A stretch of DNA of 64,000 nucleotides from C-114 sp963745405 (GTDB lineage: Bacteria; Chloroflexota; Limnocylindria; Limnocylindrales; CSP1-4), in NCBI GenBank assembly GCA_963745405.1, contig CAVUWY010000002.1, forward strand, positions 2,232,001 to 2,296,000, read 5' to 3'. The notes under the pieces were generated by a model. It did no database searches. It had not been told where the DNA came from and was given only the letters and a program-made list of their open reading frames with translations. Numbering within the stretch: position 1 is the first letter of the stretch; every line of letters starts with the position of its first letter. Position numbers and translations under genes: made by a program. Below are positions 17,679 through 27,291 of this stretch, piece by piece.

Positions 17679-17797
17679 CGCCGGGCGGCGTGCCCCGCCA
17701 TCCTCACGCTGCCGACGACTCCCGAGCCCGACCGGGGAAGACGCGCGCGTGCGATCGGATCCGCTGACGGGACCACGGGCTCCGGCGGAGGAGATGC

Positions 17798-20700
17798 GTG
17801 CACCGCAAGGCCCTGTTCGCCGCCGCCGCGACCGCCCTGCTCCTCGCCGCGACGCTGCCCCTCGGAACGCTGGCCGTCGGGCCGCGTCTGCCGTCGGACC
17901 GCCTCCATCGCCTCGACGTCCACGGTATCGAACCGCAGCTCCTGCCCGCGCTGCTGACGCCGAACCGGCAGGTGACCGTGATGCTCCAGCTCGCCGCCGA
18001 TCCGGTGAGCGTCCGCCAGGCGAAGTCGACCCGGCGCCTCTCGACGATCGAGCGGTCCTCGATCCGGGCCGTCGTGAAGCGGTCCCAGGATCGGATCGTC
18101 CCGTCGATCCGGGCGGCCGGTGGACGGATCGTCGCCCAGTTGCAGGACGCCTACGACGGGATCCAGGTCCGGGCGCCCGCCTCGGCCCTGCCCCGGTTCG
18201 CCCGCCTGCCGGGCGTCACCGCGGTCCACTCCGTCCAGATCTTCCATCGCTCGAACACCGTGGCCGTGCCCTACATCGGAGCGCCGCAGGCTTGGAGCGC
18301 GACGAAGACCACCGGCAAGGGCGTCTCGATCGCCGACATCGATACGGGCCTGGACTATTACCACGCCGACTTCGGCGGCACCGGCAGCGCGGCCGACTTC
18401 ACCTACGGCGAGGCCCACGACACGACGCTCCCGGCCCACGACGCCGACGGGACGACCGTGGCCTTTCCGAGCGTGAAGGTGCCGAAGGGCTACGACTTCG
18501 TCGGCGACGACTTCGACGCCGATCCGAACTCGACGACCTACCAGCCGATCCCCCATCCGGACGGCAACCCACTCGACTGCGGCATCGCGGCCGGCGGCGA
18601 CGGGCACGGATCCCACACCGCCGGTACCGCGGCGGGGGAGGGGGTCCTCTCGAACGGCTCGACGTTCAGCGGGCCGTACGACGGCACGACCTACGCCGCC
18701 CATTCGTTCACCGTCGGGCCGGGCGTCGCCCCCCAGGCGACGATCTACGCCTATCGCGTCTTCGGCTGCGTCGGGTCGACCGACGTGATCGCCGCCGCGA
18801 TCGACCGGGCCGTCAAGGACGGCGCGAACGTGATCAACCTCTCGCTGGGGACCGACTTCGGCCGGGCCGACGATCCGACGACGGTGGCCGCCGACAACGC
18901 GGCGGCGGCCGGCACGGTCGTCGTCTCCTCGTCGGGCAACGCCGGGCCGGCCGGGTACATCACCGGCTCGCCGGCCGCTGGCGACCGGGTCCTGTCGGTC
19001 GCGGCACTCGACGCGGAGTTCGCCTCGTACCCGACCGTCAAGATCGGTCTCGGCGTCGAGGGAGACGTGGACGGCATCAACGCCAACGCCAGTGGAGCCT
19101 TGCCGGCGAGCGGGCCCCTGCGCGTCCTCATGTCGGGCGGCGTCATCGCCCTCGGTTGCGACGACAGCGACTACTCGGCGGTCGCGCCCGGCGACATCGT
19201 CGTGACCCAGCGGGGAAACTGCGACCGGACCGCCCGGGCGACCTTCGGCCAGGCCCACGGCGCAGCGGCCGTCATCATGGTCAACGACTCGCCCGAGCTG
19301 CCGCCGTTCGAGGGCACGATCCCGGGCGTGACCATCCCGTTCATCGGGGTCGATCCGATCGACTCCGCCGCCCTCGTCGGCGCCGACGGCACGACGGTCA
19401 CACTATCGACGGGCGCACCGATCGCGAACGACACCTACCGACACGTGGCCGACTTCAGCTCGGCCGGTCCGCGCAACGGCGACAGCGCGCCGAAGCCCGA
19501 CGTGACCGCGCCAGGCGTCGCGATGACCTCGGCCGGCGTCGGATCCGGGACGGGCGGCGAGGTCCTCTCCGGGACGTCCATGGCGAGCCCGATGGGCGCC
19601 GGCACGGCCGCCCTCGTCAAGGCCGCCCATCCGACCTGGACGGTCGACCGGATCAAGGCGGCGATCATGAACACGGCGACGGTGGCCTCCTCGTCGATCG
19701 CCGGCTACGAGGTCCGGTCGGCAGGGGCCGGGGTGATCAGCGCCGGGCGGGCGGTCTCGACCGTCGGTCTCGCCACGACCGCCGACCATCTCGACAGCCT
19801 CGCCTTCGGCTTCCGGGCGCTCGGCGGCGCCTACAGCGAGAAGAAGGCCTTCACCCTGACCAACACCGGCGCCTCGGCCGTCACCTACGACCTGGCAGCG
19901 TCCTTCGTGGGCGCCCGCTGGGGAACGGCGGTCTCCCTCTCGCCGAAGAGCGTCACGGTCGCCGGCGGCGGTCACGTCACGATCACGGCGACGCTGAGCA
20001 TCGGGGCCGCGGCGGTCGCCGCCCTCGACGACGCCGACATCTTCTCCGGCGCCGGCCCCGATCCGGGCGGAGTCATCGTCGTCCAGGGGGCGGTGACGGC
20101 GACGCCGCGGACGAGCCGGACGGGCGTGTATCAGCTCCGGGTGCCCTTCGTGTTCGTGCCGCGCGGCCTCTCCTCGGTCACCGCCGCAGCCCGCGCACCG
20201 TTCGTCCCGACCGGTGGCTCCGGCCTCCTCGCGAACCCGATCCATCCGACTCCACCGACCCGCGGCAAGGTCACGTCCTCCTCGGTCCTCCACAACGGCG
20301 GCATCCACTCGAGCATCGCCGACGTGTACACGTGGGGCCTGTCCGATGCATCGGACGCTCCGGGCTCGGTCGACATCCGGGCGGTCGGCGTCCAGTCGCT
20401 GCCGGGCGACGGATTCGTCGGCGTCGCTGGGTCGGACCGCGTCCTCATCTTCGCCGTCGACACCTGGCGGCCCTGGTCGACGCCGGTCGCCGACGAGTTC
20501 GACATCGGCATCGACACCAACGGTGACGGTCTCGACGACTTCATCGTCGCCTCGGCCGACCTCGGGACGCTGGCCACCGGCCAGCCCGACGGTCAGCTCT
20601 ATTCGTTCACCTTCGACGCCACCGGGAACCTCATCGACGGCTGGGCCGCCGACGCGCCGATGAACGGCTCCGTCGTCGAGCTGCCGACCCTCGCCAGCGA

Positions 20701-21007
20701 CCTCGGTCTGTCCGCTGGCACGTCCAAATTCGACTACGACATCGTCGGCTTCTCGAACGAGAACGGCGCGGTCGATACGGTCGCCGGCTCCGCCCATGTC
20801 GACGCCTACGATCAGCTCGTGTCGGACGGCGACTACATCCCGCTCGACCCGGGCGAGACCGAGACGCTGCCACTGGCGGCTGATCTCACCCGGCTGAGCC
20901 TCGCCCCACCCGATGCGAGCCAGCCGCTCGGCTGGATGGTCGTCGCCCTCGACGATGCGGCCGGTGCCGCCCAGGCGGATCTCATCCCGGTGGCACGCGG
21001 TCACTGA
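17798..21007 (+). CDS. Secreted S8 (subtilisin-like) serine peptidase with PA domain
   Basis: 1,069-residue secreted protease. GTG at 17798 lies four bases after GGAGGAG, and the first 30 residues form a signal peptide. An I9-like propeptide (about 40-150) precedes the catalytic domain with Asp182 (DIDTG), His270 (GHGSH) and Ser594 (GTSMAS). A protease-associated domain is inserted at about 440-545. After residue 640 come beta-sandwich regions, including a fibronectin-III-like segment, and no membrane anchor is seen. The architecture matches lactocepin/cucumisin-type subtilases that degrade extracellular protein. It lies only four bases before lutA, so the two may share a transcript. Confidence 0.9.
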   Translation: MHRKALFAAAATALLLAATLPLGTLAVGPRLPSDRLHRLDVHGIEPQLLPALLTPNRQVTVMLQLAADPVSVRQAKSTRRLSTIERSSIRAVVKRSQDRIVPSIRAAGGRIVAQLQDAYDGIQVRAPASALPRFARLPGVTAVHSVQIFHRSNTVAVPYIGAPQAWSATKTTGKGVSIADIDTGLDYYHADFGGTGSAADFTYGEAHDTTLPAHDADGTTVAFPSVKVPKGYDFVGDDFDADPNSTTYQPIPHPDGNPLDCGIAAGGDGHGSHTAGTAAGEGVLSNGSTFSGPYDGTTYAAHSFTVGPGVAPQATIYAYRVFGCVGSTDVIAAAIDRAVKDGANVINLSLGTDFGRADDPTTVAADNAAAAGTVVVSSSGNAGPAGYITGSPAAGDRVLSVAALDAEFASYPTVKIGLGVEGDVDGINANASGALPASGPLRVLMSGGVIALGCDDSDYSAVAPGDIVVTQRGNCDRTARATFGQAHGAAAVIMVNDSPELPPFEGTIPGVTIPFIGVDPIDSAALVGADGTTVTLSTGAPIANDTYRHVADFSSAGPRNGDSAPKPDVTAPGVAMTSAGVGSGTGGEVLSGTSMASPMGAGTAALVKAAHPTWTVDRIKAAIMNTATVASSSIAGYEVRSAGAGVISAGRAVSTVGLATTADHLDSLAFGFRALGGAYSEKKAFTLTNTGASAVTYDLAASFVGARWGTAVSLSPKSVTVAGGGHVTITATLSIGAAAVAALDDADIFSGAGPDPGGVIVVQGAVTATPRTSRTGVYQLRVPFVFVPRGLSSVTAAARAPFVPTGGSGLLANPIHPTPPTRGKVTSSSVLHNGGIHSSIADVYTWGLSDASDAPGSVDIRAVGVQSLPGDGFVGVAGSDRVLIFAVDTWRPWSTPVADEFDIGIDTNGDGLDDFIVASADLGTLATGQPDGQLYSFTFDATGNLIDGWAADAPMNGSVVELPTLASDLGLSAGTSKFDYDIVGFSNENGAVDTVAGSAHVDAYDQLVSDGDYIPLDPGETETLPLAADLTRLSLAPPDASQPLGWMVVALDDAAGAAQADLIPVARGH

Positions 21008-21011
21008 CGCG

Positions 21012-21767
21012 ATGCGGATCGCCCTGTTCCTGACCTGCTTCAACGACGCCCTCTTCCCGGACGTCGGCCGGGCCGTCGTGACCATCCTCCGTCGGCTCGG
21101 TCACGACGTCGACTTCCCGGCGGATCAGACGTGCTGCGGCCAGATCCACTTCAACTCCGGCTACCGGGCTGCCTGCGTCCCCCTCGTCGAGCGCTTCACC
21201 CGCGTGTTCGCCGGCTACGACGCCGTCGTCTCCCCATCGCCCTCCTGCGTCTCGATGGTCCGTCACCACCATCCCGTCATCGTCGAAGGTGCGGCCGGCC
21301 TGGCGTCGGAGGATCGCGCCTCGCTCGCAGACGGCGTGGACGACCTCCGGCCGCGGGTCCACGAGCTCACCGAGTTCCTCGTCGACCAGCTCGGCGTGAC
21401 CGACGTCGGAGCCCGGTTCCCCCACACGGTCGCCCTCCACCCGACCTGCCACTCCGTCCGACTCCTCGGCGTCGGCGACCGGCCCCGCCGGCTCCTCGAA
21501 GCGGTGGCGGACTTGTCGCTCGTCGACCTGCCTCACGCCGACGAGTGCTGCGGTTTCGGCGGGACCTTCGCCGTCAAGAACGCCGACACCTCGATCGCCA
21601 TGGGCCGGGACAAGGCGGCCGACGTCCTGGCCAGCGGCGCGGAGGTCCTGACGGCGGCCGACACGTCGTGCCTCATGCACGTCGGCGGGATCCTGTCCCG
21701 ACAGCGGTCCGGCGTCCGGGTGATGCACCTGGCCGAGATCCTGGCGACAACGGGGGCGAGCGCGTGA
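21012..21767 (+). CDS. lutA: LutA/YkgE-family Fe-S subunit of lactate oxidation
   Basis: 251-residue protein with two CCG domains: TCCGQIHFNSGY near residue 40 and ECCGFGGTFAVK near residue 180, the cluster-binding signature of the GlpC/heterodisulfide-reductase-like family. With LutB and LutC it oxidises L-lactate to pyruvate in the cytoplasm. ATG at 21012. The stop overlaps the GTG of lutB by four bases, so the subunits are coupled. Confidence 0.88.
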   Translation: MRIALFLTCFNDALFPDVGRAVVTILRRLGHDVDFPADQTCCGQIHFNSGYRAACVPLVERFTRVFAGYDAVVSPSPSCVSMVRHHHPVIVEGAAGLASEDRASLADGVDDLRPRVHELTEFLVDQLGVTDVGARFPHTVALHPTCHSVRLLGVGDRPRRLLEAVADLSLVDLPHADECCGFGGTFAVKNADTSIAMGRDKAADVLASGAEVLTAADTSCLMHVGGILSRQRSGVRVMHLAEILATTGASA

Positions 21768-23272
21768 GCGGCCCGGCCCGGACCGACATCGGGACGCCGA
21801 CATTCGACGGCAGCCCGCCGTTCCCCGAGGCGGCCCGGGCGGCACTCGCCGATGAGCAGCTCCGGCGCAATCTCGGCCGGGCGACGACCACCATCCGGAC
21901 CAAGCGGGCTCGTGTCGTGGCGGAGCGCGACGACTGGGAGGAACTGCGGCTCGCCGGGGCGGCCATCAAGGACGAGGTGATGCGAGACCTGCCGGCCCTG
22001 CTCCGACGCCTCGAGGGCGCGGTCGCCCGGGCCGGCGGGGTCGTCCACTGGGCTCGCGACGCCGCCGAGGCCAACGCGATCGTCGCCGAGATCGCCCGCA
22101 CCCACGGGGCTCGCGAGGTCGTCAAGGTCAAGTCGATGGCGACCCAGGAGATCGAGCTCAACGACGCCCTGGCCCGGGTCGGCATCGACGTCTGGGAGAC
22201 GGACCTCGCCGAGATGATCGTCCAGCTCGGCCACGACCTGCCGTCCCACATCCTCGTCCCCGCCATCCACCGCAACCGGACCGAGATCCGGGACATCTTC
22301 CTGGCCGAGATGGGCTCGGTCGGGCGACCGGCACCGGATGGCCTGACCGATGAGCCGGCGGACCTCGCCGAGGCCGCTCGGCTCCACCTCCGTGAGAAGT
22401 TCCTCCGCGCCCGGGTCGCCATCTCCGGGGCCAACTTCGCGGTCGCCGAGACGGGCGCGGTCGTCGTCCTCGAGTCGGAGGGCAACGGCCGGATGTGCCT
22501 GACCCTGCCGGAGGTCCTCATCACGGTCATGGGCATCGAGAAGCTCGTCCCGACCTGGCGCGATCTCGAGGTCTTCCTCCAGCTCCTGCCGCGATCGTCG
22601 ACGGCCGAGCGGATGAACCCCTACACCTCGATCTGGACAGGGGTGACGCCGGGCGACGGCCCGCGCGAGTTCCACCTGGTCCTCCTCGACAATGGCCGCA
22701 CCGATGTCCTCGCCGACCGGGTCGGCCGGCAGGCCCTCCGCTGCATCCGCTGCTCGGCCTGCCTCAACGTCTGCCCCGTCTACGAGCGGACCGGGGGACG
22801 TGCCTACGGCTCGGTCTATCCGGGTCCGATCGGGGCCATCCTCACCCCCCAGCTGCGCGGCATCGGCCGCCATCCGGTCGACGAGCAGACGGCATCGCTG
22901 CCGTACGCCTCGTCGTTGTGCGGCGCGTGCTTCGAGGTCTGTCCCGTCCGCATCGACATCCCGGAGATCCTCGTCCACCTGCGGGCCCAGGTGGTGGAGG
23001 GCACTGAGGGGGCGCGCCGGATCCCGACCGGTGAGGCCGTCGCGATGGGCGCCCTCGGCTGGACCTTCGATCGGCCGGGACGGCTCCGGACCGCCGAACG
23101 GATGGCGGCGATCGGCGGCCGCGTCGTGGGACGACGTGGCGTGATCCGGCGGCTCCGGGGGCCGGGTCCGATCTCGGGCTGGTTCGGCGGCCGCGACCTC
23201 GGCGCGCCGCCACCCGAATCGTTCCGTGCCTGGTGGCGACGGACGAACGGCGGAACGAGGGAGGATCGATGA
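21764..23272 (+). CDS. lutB: LutB-family Fe-S subunit of lactate oxidation
   Basis: 502-residue protein. The N-terminal LUD domain (about 60-300) contains the family's EVVKVKSMATQEI and ETGAVVVLESEGNGR segments. It is followed by two [4Fe-4S] motifs, CIRCSACLNVCPVYE (near residue 330) and CGACFEVCPVRID (near 387), and a Trp/Arg-rich tail. GTG at 21764 overlaps the lutA stop. The full set of motifs supports an active electron-transfer subunit. Confidence 0.9.
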   Translation: MSGPARTDIGTPTFDGSPPFPEAARAALADEQLRRNLGRATTTIRTKRARVVAERDDWEELRLAGAAIKDEVMRDLPALLRRLEGAVARAGGVVHWARDAAEANAIVAEIARTHGAREVVKVKSMATQEIELNDALARVGIDVWETDLAEMIVQLGHDLPSHILVPAIHRNRTEIRDIFLAEMGSVGRPAPDGLTDEPADLAEAARLHLREKFLRARVAISGANFAVAETGAVVVLESEGNGRMCLTLPEVLITVMGIEKLVPTWRDLEVFLQLLPRSSTAERMNPYTSIWTGVTPGDGPREFHLVLLDNGRTDVLADRVGRQALRCIRCSACLNVCPVYERTGGRAYGSVYPGPIGAILTPQLRGIGRHPVDEQTASLPYASSLCGACFEVCPVRIDIPEILVHLRAQVVEGTEGARRIPTGEAVAMGALGWTFDRPGRLRTAERMAAIGGRVVGRRGVIRRLRGPGPISGWFGGRDLGAPPPESFRAWWRRTNGGTREDR

Positions 23273-23931
23273 CGGACGAGGGAGCGGGCGGATCCGACGC
23301 CCGCTCCGCGATCCTCGCCCGGATCGCCGAGGCGCTCGCCGACGGGCCCGCGCCGACCGTCGTCCCGCGTGACTACCGGAGCACACTGGAGGGACCGCCC
23401 GACCGGGCGTCCCTCGTCGAGCTGTTCGCCGAGCGGGTCGGGGACTACCGGGCCACCGTGAGGCGGGCGGCCCCGGACGGCATCGCGGCGGCGATCGGCG
23501 CCGTCTTCGAGGCCGAGGGTATCCGGCGGGTCGTGGTGCCGCGGGGCATCCCGGCTGGCTGGCTCCGTGCCTCGGCCGCCGAACGACTGGCGGACCAGCC
23601 GCCCCTGACGACCCACGAGCTCGACGCCATCGACGGCGTCGTGACGGGCTGCGCCGTCGCTATCGCCGAGACCGGCACGATCGTGCTCGACGGCGGGCCC
23701 GGGCAGGGCCGGCGCGCGCTCAGCCTCCTGCCCGACCACCACGTCTGCGTGGTCCGGGCCGACCAGATCGTCGGCTCCGTCCCCGAGGCCATCGCCCGCC
23801 TCGACCCCTCCCGTCCGCAGACGTGGATCAGCGGCCCGTCCGCGACGAGCGACATCGAGCTCGAGCGGATCGAGGGCGTCCACGGACCCCGGCACCTCTC
23901 GGTCGTCATCGTGGAGGACCCGCGAGCCTGA
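23269..23931 (+). CDS. lutC: LutC-family lactate utilization protein
   Basis: 220-residue LUD-domain protein, the third LutABC subunit. The characteristic ITGCAVAIAETGTIVLDGG-type segment appears as TGCAVAIAETGTIVL, followed by RALSLLPDHHVCVV. ATG at 23269 overlaps the lutB stop and follows GGGAGGA. Completes a full lactate dehydrogenase operon; no lactate permease (LutP) is seen next to it. Confidence 0.88.
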   Translation: MTDEGAGGSDARSAILARIAEALADGPAPTVVPRDYRSTLEGPPDRASLVELFAERVGDYRATVRRAAPDGIAAAIGAVFEAEGIRRVVVPRGIPAGWLRASAAERLADQPPLTTHELDAIDGVVTGCAVAIAETGTIVLDGGPGQGRRALSLLPDHHVCVVRADQIVGSVPEAIARLDPSRPQTWISGPSATSDIELERIEGVHGPRHLSVVIVEDPRA

Positions 23932-23943
23932 CCGCCCACGGTC

Positions 23944-23968
23944 CTTATTGCGACTGACTCTCGACAAG
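23944..23968 (+). promoter_or_regulatory. Candidate Zur box upstream of the Fur-family gene
   Basis: Imperfect inverted repeat: CTTATTGCGA and TCTCGACAAG with a 5-bp spacer (7 of 10 positions symmetric). It lies 27 bases before the regulator ATG. It shares TATTGC-R-ACT with the box upstream of the Ni/Co importer. Suits an autoregulated Fur-family operator; inference. Confidence 0.4.
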
Positions 23969-23995
23969 ACCGCCGTCTGCCGGTACCATCCGGCG

Positions 23996-24436
23996 ATGAT
24001 CGACAACGACCCGATCGTCGACGCCATCGGCCAGGCCGGCCACCGGGTCACGGCTCCCCGCCGGGCCGTGGCCAGGCTCATCGCCGACCACGACGGCCAT
24101 TTCACCGCCTCGGAGCTCGAGGCGGCTGCCCGCGACCGGCGGCTCGGGATCAGCCGGGCGACCCTGTTCCGGGCGCTCGAGCTGATGACCGCGCTCGGAG
24201 TCGTGGAGCGCATCGACCTCCCGTCCGGTGAGCACGCCTACGTTCCTTGCGCACCCGCTCACCACCATCACGTCGTCTGCTCCAGGTGCGGGCGATCGGC
24301 GGAGGTGGAGGATTGCGGTGTCGGCGAGGCCGTCCAGGAGATCGCCCGCCGGAGCGGCTATCGGATCGACGCCCACCGTCTCGAGCTGTTCGGGTTGTGC
24401 CGGCACTGCCAGGCCATGACCCGAGCCGATCCCTGA
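23996..24436 (+). CDS. Fur-family metal regulator (Zur-like)
   Basis: 146-residue Fur-family repressor. N-terminal winged helix (GHRVTAPRRAVARLIADHDGH), then the metal-binding region PAHHHHVVCSRCGR with the structural C-x2-C, and a second pair CRHC near the end. ATG at 23996 gives the standard length; earlier in-frame codons add a non-homologous leader. It is 27 bases upstream of a Zn/Mn ABC importer, which favours Zur over Fur or PerR. The first Cys pair follows a run of His residues. Confidence 0.85.
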   Translation: MIDNDPIVDAIGQAGHRVTAPRRAVARLIADHDGHFTASELEAAARDRRLGISRATLFRALELMTALGVVERIDLPSGEHAYVPCAPAHHHHVVCSRCGRSAEVEDCGVGEAVQEIARRSGYRIDAHRLELFGLCRHCQAMTRADP

Positions 24437-24463
24437 CCGCCAGATGAGCATATGGAGGCCGTG

Positions 24464-25456
24464 ATGTACCCATCGATCCTGCGACTCAGTCGCACTAGCA
24501 GGCTCTCCGGATGGGTCGCCGCCATCACGTTCACCTTCGTCATCGCCGCGTGCGGGGCGGCCGCATCTGCGCCACCGTCGAGCAGCGGGAGCCCGTCGGC
24601 CGGATCGTCGTTCGCCGCCGGCGGGGCAGCGCCGGTCGACAGCGGTCCGCCCATCGCCGTCGTGGGCACCGAGAACTTCTACGCCGATCTGCTGAGCCAG
24701 ATCGGCGGCCCGCGCGTTCATGCGACGAGCTTCATCAACGACCCGAACGCCGACCCCCACGAGTTCGAGAGCAGCCCCGCCGATGCCGCACTCGTGGCCG
24801 ACGCCAAGCTCGTCATCGTGAACGGCCTCGGGTACGACGATTTCATGCAGAAGCTCCTCGGCGCGTCGAACCAGCCCGGCCGCACGGTCATCGATGTCCA
24901 GCAGCTGCTCGGCCTCCCGGACGACGTGAACGTCCACATCTGGTACGACCCGGCGACGATGCCGAAAGTGGCCGCCGCGGCGGCAGACGCCCTCTCGAAG
25001 ATCGACCCGCAGAACGCTCCGTACTTCGCCGCCCAGGAGCAGGCGTATGTAACGGCACTCATGCCGATCACCGACAAGATCGCCCAGCTCAAGGCCAAAT
25101 ACGCGGGCACGCCGATCGCCTTCACCGAGAACGTCGCCGGCTACATGACCGACCAGATCGGCCTCGTCGTGAAGACGCCGGTCGGGTTCATGAAGGCCGT
25201 CGAGGAGGGCACCGACCCCGCGCCCGCCGATGTTGCGGGCGAGCGCGACCTCTTCACCGGCAAGGTCGTGAAGGTGCTCGTGTATAACAGCCAGGTGACG
25301 TCCCCGACGACCAAGTCCATCCACGATCTCGCCGCCCAGGAGGGTATCCCCATCGTCGGGGTCGCCGAGACCATCCCGCCGAGCCTCCAGACCTTCCAGG
25401 ACTGGCAGCTGGCCCAGCTCGCCGACCTCGAACAGGCCCTGGCCAAGGCCGGCTGA
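24464..25456 (+). CDS. Zn/Mn ABC transporter substrate-binding lipoprotein (ZnuA-like)
   Basis: 330-residue cluster A-I binding protein. ATG at 24464 has GGAGG five bases upstream. Signal peptide with lipobox (IAAC, Cys about 32), then a Ser/Gly/Pro linker. Metal-site elements: DPHEFESSP (first His), VHIWYDP (second His). The usual third His position reads ENVAGYM, with Glu instead, and a polar Asn (VYNSQ) stands where an Asp often occurs. This ligand set differs from classical ZnuA, so metal preference (Zn or Mn) is uncertain. First gene of the importer. Confidence 0.87.
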   Translation: MYPSILRLSRTSRLSGWVAAITFTFVIAACGAAASAPPSSSGSPSAGSSFAAGGAAPVDSGPPIAVVGTENFYADLLSQIGGPRVHATSFINDPNADPHEFESSPADAALVADAKLVIVNGLGYDDFMQKLLGASNQPGRTVIDVQQLLGLPDDVNVHIWYDPATMPKVAAAAADALSKIDPQNAPYFAAQEQAYVTALMPITDKIAQLKAKYAGTPIAFTENVAGYMTDQIGLVVKTPVGFMKAVEEGTDPAPADVAGERDLFTGKVVKVLVYNSQVTSPTTKSIHDLAAQEGIPIVGVAETIPPSLQTFQDWQLAQLADLEQALAKAG

Positions 25457-25462
25457 AGCCTG

Positions 25463-26314
25463 GTGGCGGATCCGGTCGTCCGATTCGACGACGCGACGCT
25501 CGAATACCACGAGCGTCGCGTCTGGAGCGATCTGTCGCTGAGTTTCGAGGCCCCGAACTTCGTTGCCGTCCTCGGCCCGAACGGCTCGGGCAAGACCTCC
25601 CTGCTGCGGGTCATCCTCGGGCTCACGCCGCTCACCAGCGGAACGGTCGAGGTCCTCGGGGAACCACCACGGCGCGGCAACCCGGGGATCGGCTACGTGC
25701 CGCAGCACCAGAGCTTCGATCGGGATCTGCCGCTTCGTGGCCGCGACCTCGTGCGGCTCGGCGTCGACGGGCACCGCTGGGGATTCGGGCCGTCCTCCGG
25801 TCCCATCGGGCTGATGGTGGCCGAGGCGATCGAGGCGGTCGAGGCGACGGCCTACGCCGATGCCCCTATCGGGCGACTGTCCGGAGGCGAGCAGCAGCGG
25901 CTCCGGATCGCCCAGGCGCTGGTCGGCGACCCGCGTCTTCTCCTGTGCGACGAACCCCTCGCGAGCCTCGACCTCCGCCATCAGCAGGAGATCACCGAGC
26001 TCATCGGCGGCTGGCAGCGCCGAAGCGGGGGCACGGTCCTCTTCGTGACCCACGACGTGAACCCGGTCCTTCACCTTGTCGACCGGGTGCTCTTCGTCGT
26101 CAATGGCCGCTGGGCGGCCGGCACGCCCGATGAGGTCCTGACCTCGGAGCGACTGACCGACCTGTACGGGTCGCACGTCGACGTGCTCCGCGTCCACGGC
26201 AGGGTCCTCGTCGTCGGCGAAACGACCGACTCGGGCTTCGACCTCGAACAGCCGCATCATCTGCCGGCCATCGACGACGACGCCGGGCACGAACCCGCCG
26301 GGGCCGGCCGATGA
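25463..26314 (+). CDS. Zn/Mn ABC transporter ATPase (ZnuC-like)
   Basis: 283-residue ABC ATPase. Walker A GPNGSGKT, Q-loop PQHQSFD, signature LSGGEQQR, Walker B LLLCDEPLASLD, switch HDVNPV. GTG at 25463 lies six bases after the znuA-like stop. The C-terminal 60 residues extend past the ATPase fold and end in an acidic/His-containing tail (QPHHLPAIDDD), which might bind metal. Overlaps the permease ATG by four bases. Confidence 0.9.
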   Translation: MADPVVRFDDATLEYHERRVWSDLSLSFEAPNFVAVLGPNGSGKTSLLRVILGLTPLTSGTVEVLGEPPRRGNPGIGYVPQHQSFDRDLPLRGRDLVRLGVDGHRWGFGPSSGPIGLMVAEAIEAVEATAYADAPIGRLSGGEQQRLRIAQALVGDPRLLLCDEPLASLDLRHQQEITELIGGWQRRSGGTVLFVTHDVNPVLHLVDRVLFVVNGRWAAGTPDEVLTSERLTDLYGSHVDVLRVHGRVLVVGETTDSGFDLEQPHHLPAIDDDAGHEPAGAGR

Positions 26315-27186
26315 TCGACCGGGTGATCCACCTGCTCACGTACGACTTCGTCCAGAACGCGATCGCGGCAGGGATCGTCGTGGCCATCGTGTCCGGGATC
26401 GTCAGCCGCTTCGTGGTCGCCCGGAACATGTCGTTCGCCGTCCACGCCCTCGCCGAGCTCGGATTCACGGGGGCGGCCGGGGCGATCCTCATCGGCGTGT
26501 CGCCTGTCGTCGGACTGCTCACCGGGACGACGATCACGGCCCTGTTCATCGGGCTCCTCGGTGTCCGGGTCCGGGAGCGCGACGCGGTCGTCGGCGTCGT
26601 GATGGCCTTCGGCCTCGGTCTCGGGGTCCTCTTCCTCACCCTGTATCCTCGCTACGCGACCGAGGCGTTCGCGATCCTCTTCGGGACCATCACCGGCGTG
26701 AGCCGTGGCGACGTCCTGCTGCTCATCGCCATCGGCGTGGTGACGCTCTCGGCCCTCGCGGTCGTCTATCGGCCGCTCACCTTCGCGACCGTCGACCCGG
26801 AGGTGGCGGAGGCCCGCGGCGTGCCGGTCGCGCTCCTGGCGATCGTCTTCCTCCTGATCATGGCGGCCGCGGTCGCCGAGGCGGTCCAGGTGGTCGGCGT
26901 CCTCCTCATCCTCACGCTCCTCATCACACCCGGGGCGGCTGCCGAGCGGCTCACCGCGCGACCGGGCCGGGCGACCGTCTACAGCGTCTCCATCGCCCTG
27001 TTCTGCGTCCTCGGCGGGATCCTCCTCGCGCTGGTGAGCGACCTGCCCGTGAGCGTGTTCGTGACCTCGCTCAGCTTCGCCTCCTATCTCGGTGCGCGGT
27101 TCGTCGTCGGGCCCCTTTCGATCGGCGCCGAAGGCCGGCGCCTCGCCGACACGGCCCCGCTGGCGAGCGAGTCGCACCACCACTGA
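26311..27186 (+). CDS. Zn/Mn ABC transporter permease (ZnuB-like)
   Basis: 291-residue membrane permease of the ABC-3 family with about eight helices and the conserved loop VDPEVAEARGVPV that contacts the ATPase. It ends in a His-rich tail (ESHHH). ATG at 26311 overlaps the ATPase stop (ATGA). Completes the binding protein-ATPase-permease set. Confidence 0.9.
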   Translation: MIDRVIHLLTYDFVQNAIAAGIVVAIVSGIVSRFVVARNMSFAVHALAELGFTGAAGAILIGVSPVVGLLTGTTITALFIGLLGVRVRERDAVVGVVMAFGLGLGVLFLTLYPRYATEAFAILFGTITGVSRGDVLLLIAIGVVTLSALAVVYRPLTFATVDPEVAEARGVPVALLAIVFLLIMAAAVAEAVQVVGVLLILTLLITPGAAAERLTARPGRATVYSVSIALFCVLGGILLALVSDLPVSVFVTSLSFASYLGARFVVGPLSIGAEGRRLADTAPLASESHHH

Positions 27187-27291
27187 CCGTCCTCGGCCGG
27201 GCATCGTCCGGTGTGCTCATCGGTACTTAGGAGGGATGGTGGCCGGGACCACGTTCGGACAGTCTCGCCGCGGTAGTCCTCGGGTCACTGC

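Noticed and set aside
27187..27291. c-di-GMP riboswitch upstream of the fusion gene
   Set aside because: The 105-bp gap lacks the GEMM conserved core; no convincing stem arrangement.
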